Assembly: GCA_036824005.1 (NCBI GenBank)
Contig: DAITBA010000035.1
Coordinates: 1-20,339, forward strand
Origin: DAITBA01 sp036824005
Lineage (GTDB): Bacteria > Pseudomonadota > Gammaproteobacteria > Burkholderiales > Rhodocyclaceae
DNA length: 20,339 bases
Direction: 5' to 3'
This document shows, piece after piece, positions 5,714-13,988 of the stretch. Position 1 is the stretch's first letter. Every line of letters begins with the position of its first letter. Both the position numbers and the translations under genes were made by a program. The notes below the pieces were generated by a model that was not told where the DNA came from, ran no database searches, and saw nothing but the letters and a program-made list of their open reading frames with translations.

Positions 5714-6658
5714 ATGAAAGCAGCAGACGGACGAACCACCACGCGCAACATGGCGCAACGCGGCCGCGGACGGCTCGGGCGCGCACTGGCAACCGCCGCG
5801 GCCATCGCGGCGATCTTCGCCACCGCACCAGCCGCGGCCGACGCGGGCAACGTCGCTGAATTCGCCGAGAATCTGCGCCTGTCGGTGTTCGGGCTGACGA
5901 TGGACCAGCGCCTGATCAACTTCCGCGTCGTCGTACCGCAGCTATCGCGCGAGATAGGCAAGCTCACCGGATTTCAGGGCGGAGACACGGCGTTGATCGG
6001 CATGGATTTCCGCGTCCAGGACGGCAGGCTCTACGGCGTGGGCAACAGCGGCGGCATCTATACCATCGACACCAATTCCGCTGTCCTGACCCTGATCTCC
6101 AGGCTGACCGTGCCCCTTGCCGGCACTTCCTGGGGCGTGGACTTCAACCCGGCGGCCAACGCCTTGCGCATCATCAGCGACAGCGGCCAGAACCTCCGCC
6201 ATCCATTCTCCGGCCCGCAGGCGAATGTTACCCAGACCGACGATCCCCTCGACTACCCGCCGGCGACACCGGTCAACACGCCGGGGCCGACGGCCAACGC
6301 CCAGAACAATGCCGCGCTGACCGGCGCCGCGTACACGAACAACGACCTCGATCCGAACACGGGCACGACGCTGTTCGACATCGATGCCATTAGGAATCAG
6401 GTTGTCATCCAGTCGCCGCCCAACAACGGCTCGCTGGTTCCGACGGGCAGCCTGACGGTCGACCCCGGCACACCGGTCGGCTTCGACATCTACACCAAAG
6501 TGCAGAATGGCAAGGCCGTCGGCAACAGCGGCTTCGCATCGTTGGTGGTGGACGGCGTGCCGGGCTTGTACAGCGTCAATCTGGTGACGGGGAAGGCGAC
6601 GCTCATGGACAACTTGAGCGAGCAGGTCGTGGACATCGCGATTCCGCTCAACCAATAG
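5714..6658 (+). CDS. Secreted DUF4394 protein
   Basis: The 314-residue protein has a basic N-terminus, a hydrophobic stretch at about residues 23-42 (ALATAAAIAAIFATAPAAADA) and a likely signal peptidase I site after ADA, so it should be exported. The mature part matches DUF4394: repeated short beta-strand units such as LIGMDFRVQDGRLYGVGNSG, IYTIDTNSAVLT, WGVDFNPAANALRIISD, GAAYTNNDLDPNTGTTLFDID and GLYSVNLVTGKATLM. These suggest a beta-propeller-like fold. The biological role of the family is unknown. GGAGG lies 9 bases before the ATG at 5714; an in-frame ATG at codon 13 would give a more usual signal peptide length but lacks a ribosome site. It appears monocistronic, with a GC hairpin 28 bases after the stop. 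Confidence 0.85.
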   Translation: MKAADGRTTTRNMAQRGRGRLGRALATAAAIAAIFATAPAAADAGNVAEFAENLRLSVFGLTMDQRLINFRVVVPQLSREIGKLTGFQGGDTALIGMDFRVQDGRLYGVGNSGGIYTIDTNSAVLTLISRLTVPLAGTSWGVDFNPAANALRIISDSGQNLRHPFSGPQANVTQTDDPLDYPPATPVNTPGPTANAQNNAALTGAAYTNNDLDPNTGTTLFDIDAIRNQVVIQSPPNNGSLVPTGSLTVDPGTPVGFDIYTKVQNGKAVGNSGFASLVVDGVPGLYSVNLVTGKATLMDNLSEQVVDIAIPLNQ

Positions 6659-6685
6659 CGAAACGGCATACGCTGAGCAAGGCAA

Positions 6686-6708
6686 GGCGGCGCTCGAGGG
6701 GCGCCGCC
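6686..6708 (+). terminator. GC-rich hairpin after the DUF4394 gene
   Basis: GGCGGCGC (6686-6693) pairs perfectly with GCGCCGCC (6701-6708) across a 7-base loop. No T-run follows, so it is either a weak terminator or an mRNA-stabilising hairpin. Confidence 0.35.
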
Positions 6709-6894
6709 GACTTCCGCCCGATCCGCGCCATGTTAGCGTTCTGGCAGTCTGAATTTCAACGCGCATTCGGCGACTCGGATTTGGCGACTCTTGTCCGCGC
6801 CTGGCATCCTCACTACACTTGATTCGACACGCCCCGCGGGTGCTCTGCGCACCCGGCATACGATGCCGAGGGGTGGCACATCGCGCACCTGCGG

Positions 6895-7125
6895 ATGAGA
6901 TTCGACATCTACGGACGTTTCGAACTGGAGCTGGTTCGGGAACAGGACCGGTGGGTTGCCTATCGCCGCGCCGGCGGCGTGCGCTATCGCGACCACGATG
7001 TCGTGCTGCCGCCGGAGCTGGAGGAACAGGACGTGATCGGATTTCTCGACGACCTGTTTCACGAGCTCGCCGGGCCCGGCCAGAGCGTGCGGCGGCTCGA
7101 TGCGACGAGCGGGCGGCAATCCTGA
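6895..7125 (+). CDS. Small conserved hypothetical protein
   Basis: The 76-residue protein starts MRFDIYGRFELELVREQDRW and has a conserved-looking middle, VVLPPELEEQDVIGFLDDLF, then HELAGPGQSVRRL. I recognise this as a small conserved proteobacterial protein of unknown role (it resembles DUF7661-type proteins, with low certainty). It has no membrane segment or catalytic motif. No ribosome site is obvious before the ATG at 6895; the frame is open back to 6823 but without another ATG or GTG. Its stop TGA (7123-7125) shares its A with the ATG of the hydrolase gene, so the two are translationally coupled and probably act in one operon. Confidence 0.7.
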   Translation: MRFDIYGRFELELVREQDRWVAYRRAGGVRYRDHDVVLPPELEEQDVIGFLDDLFHELAGPGQSVRRLDATSGRQS

Positions 7126-8072
7126 TGTCCGCGCGCACGGCCGATAAACCGCGGTCCGGCAAGATCGTCGGCACCGGGCACCGGGTGCAGCACGATGGCA
7201 TCCGCCTCTATGTTTGGGAGAAGCTCAGCGCGGCGGCCGGCCTGCCGGTGGTCGTGCTCGCCCACGGTTCGTCGTCGCCCGGGCGGGAGACCTTCGACCT
7301 GCAGGCGCCCGGCAAGCCCTCCTACAGCCTGATGGATTTCCTGGCGCGGGAGGGCTTCGACGTCTTCGCCGCCGACGTGCGCGGCTTCGGCCGCTCGACG
7401 CGGCCCGACGCGCCCGTGACCACCGAGCAGGCGGCCGAGGACCTCGATGCCGTCGTCGACCATGTGCGCGGCCTGCGCGGCGCCGAGCGGGTGCTGCTGC
7501 TCGCCTGGTCCTGGGGCACCCAGTACGCCGGCATGTTCGTCGCGGCGCATCCCGACAAGGTGGCGCGCTACGTCAGCTATGCCCAGATGCATGCGGGCAG
7601 CGCGGACCTCGCGCGACGGCGGGCGAAGCTCGACGATTACCGGCGCAGCCTCTACACCGACACGCCCGAGCCGTACTGGCGGGGCCGCTTTCACTCGCAG
7701 ACGCCGGACGAGGCAAACGATGCCGTGGTGATCGATGCCTTTGCCGCGGCCGCCGCGCGCGTACAGCCGAGCACGCCCAGCGGCCCGCAGGTCGACCTGC
7801 TGACCCGGCTGCCCATGGTGCGGCCGGAGGCGATTCCCGTGCCGACGCTGATGATTCACGGCGAATACGACGATGTCGCCGACCGCGCCGGGCTCATGCC
7901 CTTCTTCGAGCGGCTGTCCAACCCGGACAAGAAGTACGTCATCGTTCCCGATGCCGGGCACATGATGCACTTGCAGAAGGGCCATCGGATATTTCAACAG
8001 GCGGTGGCCGACTTCCTGCGCGGAAATACCGGCGATAATGTGCACCTGACACGCTTGAACATGGACTATTAA
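7125..8072 (+). CDS. Alpha/beta hydrolase
   Basis: The 315-residue protein has the alpha/beta-hydrolase landmarks: oxyanion segment VVLAHGSSSPGRE (about 43-55), ADVRGFGRS (83-91), nucleophile elbow AWSWG with Ser129, the acid in IHGEYDD (D249 or D250) and the histidine in DAGHMMHL (H279). The elbow has Ala instead of the first Gly of GxSxG, a tolerated variant. No signal peptide is visible, so it is cytoplasmic. The substrate is unknown; the fold also covers esterases, haloalkane dehalogenases and lactonases. The start ATG at 7125 overlaps the stop of the preceding small gene (TGATG), which fixes it. A TTG-started OsmC gene follows after 12 bases. Confidence 0.85.
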   Translation: MSARTADKPRSGKIVGTGHRVQHDGIRLYVWEKLSAAAGLPVVVLAHGSSSPGRETFDLQAPGKPSYSLMDFLAREGFDVFAADVRGFGRSTRPDAPVTTEQAAEDLDAVVDHVRGLRGAERVLLLAWSWGTQYAGMFVAAHPDKVARYVSYAQMHAGSADLARRRAKLDDYRRSLYTDTPEPYWRGRFHSQTPDEANDAVVIDAFAAAAARVQPSTPSGPQVDLLTRLPMVRPEAIPVPTLMIHGEYDDVADRAGLMPFFERLSNPDKKYVIVPDAGHMMHLQKGHRIFQQAVADFLRGNTGDNVHLTRLNMDY

Positions 8073-8084
8073 AGGGAGGTTATC

Positions 8085-8555
8085 TTGTCCGAGTACACTG
8101 CAACGATTCGCTGGCAGCGCGGCGAACAGGTCTTCACCGACGGCCGCTTCCGCCGCGCGCACCGCTGGAGCTTCGACGGCGGCGTCGATATCGCCGGTTC
8201 GGCCGCGCCCGCTGTCGTGCCGCCGCCGCTGTCCGACCCGGCCGCGGTGGACCCCGAGGAGGCATTCGTCGCCTCGCTGTCGAGCTGCCACATGCTGTGG
8301 TTCCTCGGTTTGGCCGCCAAGAGCGGTTTTCGCGTGGACAGTTACGTGGACGAGGCTGCCGGTATCCTGGCAAAGGACGCCGCCGGCCGCATGGCCATGA
8401 CACGCGTGACGCTGCGGCCGCAGGTGCATTTTTCTGGCGACAAGCTGCCGAGCGATGCCGAGTTCGAGGCGCTGCACCACCAGGCGCACGAAAAGTGCTT
8501 CATCGCCAACTCGGTGAAGACGGAAGTCCAGTGCATTCCCGTCCGGCTCACATGA
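8085..8555 (+). CDS. OsmC/Ohr-family peroxidase-like protein
   Basis: The 156-residue protein has the OsmC pattern: a beta-rich N-terminal half, then EAFVASLSSCHMLWFL with the first redox cysteine (C68), and HEKCFIANSVKT with the second (C138). OsmC and Ohr reduce organic hydroperoxides through this cysteine pair, using dihydrolipoyl thiols. The SSCHMLWF form is that of OsmC-like proteins without a close assignment to Ohr. The start is TTG at 8085, with GGGAGG about 6 bases upstream; no ATG fits. It lies in a compact plus-strand group with the hydrolase before it and the GFA-type protein after it, which together suggest detoxification of reactive organic compounds (inference). Confidence 0.85.
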   Translation: MSEYTATIRWQRGEQVFTDGRFRRAHRWSFDGGVDIAGSAAPAVVPPPLSDPAAVDPEEAFVASLSSCHMLWFLGLAAKSGFRVDSYVDEAAGILAKDAAGRMAMTRVTLRPQVHFSGDKLPSDAEFEALHHQAHEKCFIANSVKTEVQCIPVRLT

Positions 8556-8626
8556 TGCGGCAGCGCGTGCTCGTGACGTGACAGCGGCAATGCGCGGCAG
8601 ACGATGCCAACGGAAGGAGGCGGACA

Positions 8627-8974
8627 ATGATGTACAAGGGAAGCTGCCACTGTGGTCAGGTGGCGTTCGAGGTCGAGGGCGAACTCGGGCAGGTCATCGA
8701 CTGCAACTGCTCGATCTGTGCGCGCAAGGGATCGTTGCTGTGGTTCGTTCCCCGCGACAGGCTGCGCCTGCTCACGCCCGAGGAAAATCTGGGCACCTAT
8801 ACCTTCGGCAAGCATGTCATCAGGCATCGCTTCTGTCCGACGTGCGGCATCCATCCCTTCGGCGAGGGCACGGACCCGGCGGGCAACCGCATGGCCGCGA
8901 TCAACGTCCGCTGCCTCGAAGGCATCGACTTCGCCGCGCTACCCGTGAAGCATTTCGACGGGCGCTCGCTGTGA
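8627..8974 (+). CDS. GFA-family zinc protein
   Basis: The 115-residue protein carries the GFA (glutathione-dependent formaldehyde-activating enzyme/CENP-V) zinc motifs: CHCG (about 7-10), DCNCSICARKGS (about 25-36) and FCPTCGIHPF (about 69-78), enough cysteines for two zinc sites. The founding member was described as speeding the reaction of formaldehyde with glutathione, though many family members have no proven activity. Two ATGs in tandem (8627 and 8630) follow AAGGAGG (8614-8620); either may be used. It lies 71 bases after the OsmC gene, and the context fits a small detoxification group. Confidence 0.85.
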   Translation: MMYKGSCHCGQVAFEVEGELGQVIDCNCSICARKGSLLWFVPRDRLRLLTPEENLGTYTFGKHVIRHRFCPTCGIHPFGEGTDPAGNRMAAINVRCLEGIDFAALPVKHFDGRSL

Positions 8975-9076
8975 GGCGCGCTCGGGCCGCACGGGGTCGT
9001 CGATGACGGGCAACCGCTTCGCCCCGCCGATGCGCCGCCATGACATGCGGGAGTTCCTCGCCGGGCCGCGCGGACC

Positions 9077-9736
9077 ATGACTGCCAACCAGGCTGTCATC
9101 GACGCGATTTGCGGTTCGTTCGCCGGCAACGACTATCCCGGTGACACCTTCCTGCAAGGCAGCTTCGACGGCTGCGAGCCTTACGAGGAAACGGCACCAT
9201 TTCGCGGGCGCACGCAGTGGGCGGACGTGGAACCCGAGTTTCTCGACACCCACGCCGGCGCCCTGAGCTTCTTTTCCGAGGCCGGCTTCCGGTTCTTCCT
9301 GCCGGCCTATCTGGTGGCGGATCTCCGCGACCGCCTGCGGGTTGCCGATCCGCTCTTCCACCTCACCCATGGCTTCGTGGACACAGCGGTCACCGTTCCC
9401 ATCCACGGCCGGACATTTACCGTCAAGAGCGGCGGATCGGCGTTCGTCAATCCGCGCCGCTTCGGCGCCGCCACGTTTCACGACTACGCGCGCTATCGTC
9501 TGGCGGTGTTCACCCGCGAAGAGGCGGCTGCCATCGTCGCCTATCTGCAATGCAAGCGCGCCCTGGATGGCGACGGCCTCGGCCACGCGCGCATCGACGC
9601 CGCACTCGATGCCTATTGGCTGGAGCGCGCCCGATCCGCGCCGACGGCGGCGAGCCTGCGGCAGCATCTCGCCGAACAGAGCGACTATCTCGCCGCCGTG
9701 CGGGGCGGCAGCCCTGCCGGCGGCAACGAACCATGA
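9077..9736 (+). CDS. Hypothetical protein (DUF6714-like)
   Basis: This 219-residue soluble protein is of unknown function. Visible features are an N-terminal helical part (VIDAICGSFAGNDYPGD), a centre with FFSEAGFRFFLPAYLVADLR (about 71-90) and, after residue 145, REEAAAIVAYLQCKR, which resembles the short conserved patches of DUF6714-type proteins; I give that name with modest certainty. There are no catalytic motifs, membrane segments or signal peptide. Codon use matches its neighbours. It ends 24 bases before the SGNH hydrolase gene, so the two are probably co-transcribed. Confidence 0.7.
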   Translation: MTANQAVIDAICGSFAGNDYPGDTFLQGSFDGCEPYEETAPFRGRTQWADVEPEFLDTHAGALSFFSEAGFRFFLPAYLVADLRDRLRVADPLFHLTHGFVDTAVTVPIHGRTFTVKSGGSAFVNPRRFGAATFHDYARYRLAVFTREEAAAIVAYLQCKRALDGDGLGHARIDAALDAYWLERARSAPTAASLRQHLAEQSDYLAAVRGGSPAGGNEP

Positions 9737-9760
9737 GGAACCACCGAGGAGGTCGCGCCC

Positions 9761-10414
9761 GTGTATGACATCCTGATCTACGGCGATTCGCTGTCCTGGG
9801 GCATCGTGCCCGACACGCGCGAGCGCTTTCCCTTCGACGCCCGCTGGCCCGGCGTGATGGAGAACCGGCTCAACGCCGGCATACGGTGGGTACGTGTGAT
9901 CGAGGACTGCCTGAATGGCCGACGCACGGTATGGGACGACCCGTTCAAGCCGGGGCGCAACGGCCTCGTCGGCTTAGCGCAGCGCATCGAGATCCACTCG
10001 CCGCTTGCGCTTGTCATCCTGATGCTCGGCACCAACGATTTCCAGTCGATGCACGCACACAACGCCTGGCACTCCTCCCAGGGCATGACGGCACTGGTGA
10101 CGGCGATCCGCCAAGCGCCGATCGAGCCGGGCATGCCGGTGCCGCCGATCCTGATCGTGGCGCCGCCGCCGCTACAGGTAGCGCAAGGCCAGATCGCGCC
10201 GAAGTTCCTCGGCGGCGATGCCCGCTGCATGGGACTGGCGGACGCACTACGCGAGACGGCGGCGTTGCTGGGTTGCAGCTACTTCGACGCCGGGACGGTG
10301 ACGAGCACCAGTCGGGTGGACGGCGTGCATCTGGATGCCAAGCAACACCTCGCGCTGGGCGAGGCGTTGGCTCAGGTCGCGCGGCCGCTGCTGCCGGCGG
10401 CCGGCGGAAGGTAG
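9761..10414 (+). CDS. SGNH/GDSL hydrolase
   Basis: The 217-residue protein has the SGNH blocks: block I YGDSLSWG with the nucleophile Ser10, block III LGTNDF (the Asn), and block V DGVHLDAKQH with the catalytic Asp and His. Such enzymes are esterases, acetyl-hydrolases or lipases. It closely resembles the cytoplasmic arylesterase type, as there is no signal peptide. The start is GTG at 9761, with GAGGAGG 8-14 bases upstream. It is the last gene of the plus-strand group and ends 9 bases before the convergent helicase gene's stop. Confidence 0.85.
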   Translation: MYDILIYGDSLSWGIVPDTRERFPFDARWPGVMENRLNAGIRWVRVIEDCLNGRRTVWDDPFKPGRNGLVGLAQRIEIHSPLALVILMLGTNDFQSMHAHNAWHSSQGMTALVTAIRQAPIEPGMPVPPILIVAPPPLQVAQGQIAPKFLGGDARCMGLADALRETAALLGCSYFDAGTVTSTSRVDGVHLDAKQHLALGEALAQVARPLLPAAGGR

Positions 10415-10423
10415 GCTGCGGGC

Positions 10424-11674
10424 TTAGCGCGGACGGGCGGTGCGCCGCTGGCGACGGTCGCCGTCGTGCCAGGCCTCGGCACGGCGTCGCTGCGCCCGCG
10501 GCTTGCCGTTCCTGTTCCCGGGCACGAAGGCGCCGGTTTTCGGCTCCAGACCGGGAATGGTATGCACCGGAATCGGCTGCCGGGTGAAGCGCTCGATCGC
10601 CTTCACCTGTCGCAGGTCGTCGCGATGGGCGAGGCTGATGGCGATACCCGAATCGCCGGCGCGGCCGGTGCGGCCGATGCGGTGCACATAATCTTCCACG
10701 GACCTCGGCAAATCGAAGTTGATGACGTGGGTGATGCCGCGCACGTCCAGCCCCCGCGCCGCGACGTCGGTGGCCACCAGCACGCGGATGTTCCCCCGGC
10801 GCATGGCCGACAGCGTACGGTTGCGCAGACTCTGCTTCATGTCGCCGTGCAGGGCCGCGGCGGCGAAGCCGGTCTGCTCCAACTCGCCCGCGAGGGCATC
10901 GGCGTCGCGCTTGGTGGCGGTGAAGACGATCGCCTGTTCCAGGTCCACGTCGCGCAGGATGTGGTCGAGCAGGCGGTTCTTGTGCCCCAGGCCATCGGCA
11001 TAGAGCAGGCGCTGCTCGATGTTCTCGTGGCGCCGCGTCGGCGTGTCGATCTCGATGCGCAGCGGATCATTGAGCAGACGCTGCGCCAGGCGTGCGATGC
11101 GGGCATCGATAGTGGCGGAGAAAAGCAGGGTCTGCCGCTGTGCCGGCAATCGGGCGATGATGCGCTCGATGTCGTCGATGAAGCCCATGTCGAGCATGCG
11201 GTCGGCCTCGTCCAGCACCAGCATCTCGAGGCGCGAAAAATCGACGCGGCCGCGCTCGATCTGATCGATCAGCCGGCCCGGCGTCGCCACCAGCACCTCG
11301 TGGCGCTGCGCCAGCAGCCGGTTCTGCACCGGATAGGCCATGCCGCCGACGATGCTCACCACCCGTGCCTGGCGCAAATGCCGGCCGTACTTCTGGCTCG
11401 CTGCGGCGACCTGCTGGGCCAGCTCGCGGGTGGGGGTGAGCACCAGCAGGCGCGGGCCGCGCCCCGGCACGCGCGTGTCATCGGCGAGCCGGTGCAACGC
11501 CGGCAGCATGAACGCCGCCGTCTTGCCAGAACCGGTCTGGGAGGAGACGAGCAGGTCGCGGCCGGCCAGCGCGGCGGGAATCGCCTGCGCCTGGACCGGC
11601 GTCGGCACGCCGTAGCCGGCCTCGTCGAGGGCCGTGAGAATGTGCGTGTGAAGTTCGAGTGCCTTGAAACCCAT
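10424..11674 (-). CDS. rhlE: RhlE-type DEAD-box RNA helicase
   Basis: The 416-residue protein has all DEAD-box motifs in order: Q motif (GYGVPTPVQAQAIP), I (SQTGSGKT), Ia (PTRELAQQ), GG, TPGRL, II (DEAD), III (SAT), IV (IVFTATK), V (ATDVAARGLD) and VI (HRIGRTGRAG). The C-terminus is short and basic (RAQRRRAEAW and on). This fits RhlE, which remodels RNA in ribosome assembly and decay. I chose the ATG at 11674, since AGGAGC lies just upstream and MGFKALELH is the usual family start; the frame is open further upstream without support. A near-consensus promoter lies 180-210 bases upstream, leaving a leader of about 175 nt. It converges with the SGNH gene. Confidence 0.9.
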   Translation of the reverse strand: MGFKALELHTHILTALDEAGYGVPTPVQAQAIPAALAGRDLLVSSQTGSGKTAAFMLPALHRLADDTRVPGRGPRLLVLTPTRELAQQVAAASQKYGRHLRQARVVSIVGGMAYPVQNRLLAQRHEVLVATPGRLIDQIERGRVDFSRLEMLVLDEADRMLDMGFIDDIERIIARLPAQRQTLLFSATIDARIARLAQRLLNDPLRIEIDTPTRRHENIEQRLLYADGLGHKNRLLDHILRDVDLEQAIVFTATKRDADALAGELEQTGFAAAALHGDMKQSLRNRTLSAMRRGNIRVLVATDVAARGLDVRGITHVINFDLPRSVEDYVHRIGRTGRAGDSGIAISLAHRDDLRQVKAIERFTRQPIPVHTIPGLEPKTGAFVPGNRNGKPRAQRRRAEAWHDGDRRQRRTARPR

Positions 11675-11855
11675 GATGCTCCTTCGATAAATGCGTGTTG
11701 GCCCACGGCGGCAATGGCGCGCGCCGGGCGAAAGTATCGGCACCAACCGATCAACGCATTCGCAACTTGAGGGAGCGAAGAGAAAAGGCAGGGGACGACG
11801 TGATTCGATGCGGGCACAGCGCCAAACCAATCCCTGGACCGCATCGGAGGGGCGG

Positions 11856-11884
11856 ACTATACGGACTATCTCCGCCCGTGGCAA
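11856..11884 (-). promoter_or_regulatory. Sigma-70-type promoter for the helicase gene
   Basis: On the minus strand, TTGCCA (11884-11879) and TATAGT (11861-11856) are separated by exactly 17 bases; each matches consensus in five of six positions. Transcription would start near 11849, about 175 nt before the rhlE ATG. The promoter overlaps a 7-bp hairpin (GGGCGGA 11850-11856 with TCCGCCC 11871-11877), which might act in control or as the lutC terminator. The rest of 11675-11930 shows no gene. Confidence 0.65.
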
Positions 11885-11930
11885 GAGGTATTTCGTCCCG
11901 GCGCAGCGCGCCGCGCCGGTGCCCGCCGGA

Positions 11931-12578
11931 TCAATCCGCGACCAGAATTACATGCACCCGGTATGGTCCGTGGGCGCCCAGGGTCACGGTCTGCTCGATG
12001 TCGGCGGTACGCGAGGGACCTGAGACGAAGTTGACCGCCCGCGGCGGCTGGCCGCGCTCGGCGCGCAGCAGCGCCCAGCCATCCTCCATGAACGGCACGA
12101 TGCGGCTCACCGGCACGATGGCGATATGCGTCTCCGGCAGCAGGCTGGTGGCGGCCGGCGTGTCGGGGCCGGCGAGCAGCATCAGCGTGCCGGTGTCGGC
12201 GATGGCGCAGAAGGCGCCGGTGATGCCGACCAGATCCTCGCCTGCCGCCGGGCGCGGCGCGATGTCGAGGCCGGCGCTGCGCCAGTCGATCTGGCCCAGT
12301 TGCGGCCAGCAGACGCCGCGGGTCGGCAGATTGTTGGCGGCGAGGTAGCGGGCGACCGCCGCCGGCGCCTCGGCACTCGCGGCGACTTCGTCCAGGGTGC
12401 TCGACAGGGACAGGGCACGCTGGCGGAAACGCGCCTGCGGCTGCCAGCTCAGTGCCGTCCGCGGTCCCACGGGCCGAGCGGCCATGTGGACGTCGATCGC
12501 GGCCTGCGTCTCGGCCGTCGGCACCCGACCGCCGAGGGCGGCGCGGACGTTCGCGAGGATCGCATCGCGGGCGTTCAT
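11931..12578 (-). CDS. lutC: LutC: LUD-domain subunit of lactate utilisation complex
   Basis: The 215-residue protein is a LUD-domain protein (DUF162/YkgG) as in LutC: MNARDAILANVRAALGG at the start, then GITGAFCAIADTGTLMLLAG and IVPVSRIVPFMEDGWALLR, ending with GPYRVHVILVAD. LutC works with LutA and LutB in iron-sulphur-dependent oxidation of L-lactate to pyruvate. Its ATG overlaps the lutB stop by the ATGA arrangement, so both are translated in a coupled way. The order lutA-lutB-lutC is the usual one. It is the last gene of the operon; a hairpin about 55 bases beyond the stop may end transcription. Confidence 0.9.
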   Translation of the reverse strand: MNARDAILANVRAALGGRVPTAETQAAIDVHMAARPVGPRTALSWQPQARFRQRALSLSSTLDEVAASAEAPAAVARYLAANNLPTRGVCWPQLGQIDWRSAGLDIAPRPAAGEDLVGITGAFCAIADTGTLMLLAGPDTPAATSLLPETHIAIVPVSRIVPFMEDGWALLRAERGQPPRAVNFVSGPSRTADIEQTVTLGAHGPYRVHVILVAD

Positions 12579-13981
12579 GGGCGTCTCCCCTTGGCATAGA
12601 GTTCGCGGAAGGTCTTGCCTTCCGGCGCCGGAAAATCGCGCCCGTCGGTCCAACTCGGCACCGCGCCCAGGACGGGGATGCGATCGGTGCCGCCGGCCAG
12701 CCAGCGCAGGTAACGCACTGCGAACCACGTGCCCAATGCGTAGAGGCCCGGCTGGCGCGCCACCCAGGACCACATGCGCAGACCAAGCCGCTCCACCCAC
12801 GGCCGCAGACCCTGCTCGGTTTGCCGGGCGCGCAGCGTACGCAGCAGATCGGGCAGGGGAATCTTCACCGGGCAGACCTCGGCGCAGCGGCCGTTGAGTG
12901 TGCACGCGTGGGGCAGATCGACGGCGTTGTCGATGCCGACGTAGCTGGGCGTCAGCACCGAGCCCATGGGACCGGGATAGACCCAGCCGTAGGCGTGGCC
13001 GCCGATGTTCTGGTACACCGCGCAGTGATTCATGCAGGCGCCGCAGCGGATACAGCGCAGCATCTCCCTGCGCTCCGAGGCGAGCAGCGCGCTGCGGCCG
13101 TTGTCGAGCAGCACGATGTGGAATTCCTGCGGACCGTCGCTGTCGCCTTCGCCGCGCGCGCCGGTGGTAAGCGAGACGTAGTTGGTGATGGTCTGGCCGG
13201 TGGCCGAGCGCGGCAGCAGGCGCAGCAGCACCGACAGATCTTCCAGCGTCGGCACCACTTTCTCGATGCCGGTGATCGCCACATGTACGCGCGGCATGGT
13301 GGTGCACAGCCGCCCGTTGCCCTCGTTGGTGAGGATGATGGTCGAGCCGGTTTCGGCGACGACGAAGTTGGCGCCGGAGATGCCCATGTCCGCCGACAGG
13401 AACTGCGGCCGCAGCACCTCCCGCGCCTCGCGGCACAGGGCGGCGATGTCGGTCTTGCGCGGCGTGCCGTGGTGTTTGGTGAACAGATCGGCGATCTGCT
13501 CCTTGGTCTTGTGGATCACGGGCGCGACGATGTGCGAGGGCGGCTCCTTGCCCAGTTGCAGGATGTACTCGCCGAGATCGGTTTCCACCACCTCGATGCC
13601 GGCGCGCTCCAGCGCCTCGTTCAGCGCGCACTCCTCGCTCACCATCGACTTCGACTTGGCGATCTTGCGCACGCCGCTGGCGCGCGCGATGCCGAGCACG
13701 ATGTCATTGGCCTGCTGCGCGTTCTCCGCCCAGTGCACGATCGCGCCACGCGCCGTGGCTGCGCGCTCGAAGCGCTCCAGCCACAGGTCCAGGTCGCGCA
13801 GCACCCGGTCGCGCACCTGTTTGCCCGCCTCGCGCAGGGCCTCGAAATCACCGAAATCGGCGGCCGCCTCGGCCCGCGCCGGGATGAACTTCACCTTGAT
13901 CTTCGACAACGCCTTTTGCAGCGTGGCGTCGGCGAGGAATTCGCGGGCGCGGTATTTGAATTGACTGGATGTGAGTTGCAT
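12575..13981 (-). CDS. lutB: LutB: iron-sulphur LUD-domain subunit
   Basis: The 468-residue protein has an N-terminal LUD domain (about residues 60-290, with SKSMVSEECALNEALE and TGSTIILTNEGNG), then two 4Fe-4S motifs: CIRCGACMNHC (C310 to C320) and CTLNGRCAEVCP (C360 to C370), and a C-terminal LutB-type segment. It is the central electron-transfer subunit of the lactate-oxidising LutABC complex in the cytoplasm. I chose the ATG at 13981 because MQLTSSQFKYRAREFL is the usual LutB start; the longer frame runs into an inverted repeat. It is separated from lutA by 175 bases containing that repeat, while lutC overlaps its stop. Confidence 0.9.
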   Translation of the reverse strand: MQLTSSQFKYRAREFLADATLQKALSKIKVKFIPARAEAAADFGDFEALREAGKQVRDRVLRDLDLWLERFERAATARGAIVHWAENAQQANDIVLGIARASGVRKIAKSKSMVSEECALNEALERAGIEVVETDLGEYILQLGKEPPSHIVAPVIHKTKEQIADLFTKHHGTPRKTDIAALCREAREVLRPQFLSADMGISGANFVVAETGSTIILTNEGNGRLCTTMPRVHVAITGIEKVVPTLEDLSVLLRLLPRSATGQTITNYVSLTTGARGEGDSDGPQEFHIVLLDNGRSALLASERREMLRCIRCGACMNHCAVYQNIGGHAYGWVYPGPMGSVLTPSYVGIDNAVDLPHACTLNGRCAEVCPVKIPLPDLLRTLRARQTEQGLRPWVERLGLRMWSWVARQPGLYALGTWFAVRYLRWLAGGTDRIPVLGAVPSWTDGRDFPAPEGKTFRELYAKGRRP

Positions 13982-13988
13982 GGTTATG

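Noticed and set aside
5942..7201. Long minus-strand frame opposite the DUF4394 and small-protein genes
   Set aside because: GC-rich shadow frame: composition is Arg/Gly/Ala-heavy, with no motifs, and it is antisense to well-supported genes.
7059..8627. 522-codon minus-strand frame opposite the hydrolase and OsmC genes
   Set aside because: Shadow of two genes with clear catalytic motifs on the plus strand; its length is explained by high third-position GC.
9003..9080. 25-codon plus-strand frame before the 9077 gene, overlapping its start by ATGA
   Set aside because: Tempting as a coupled leader peptide, but it lacks a clear ribosome site or any conserved feature that I can point to.
10466..11770. 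434-codon plus-strand frame opposite rhlE
   Set aside because: The minus strand encodes a full set of DEAD-box motifs; the plus-strand product has no recognisable domain.
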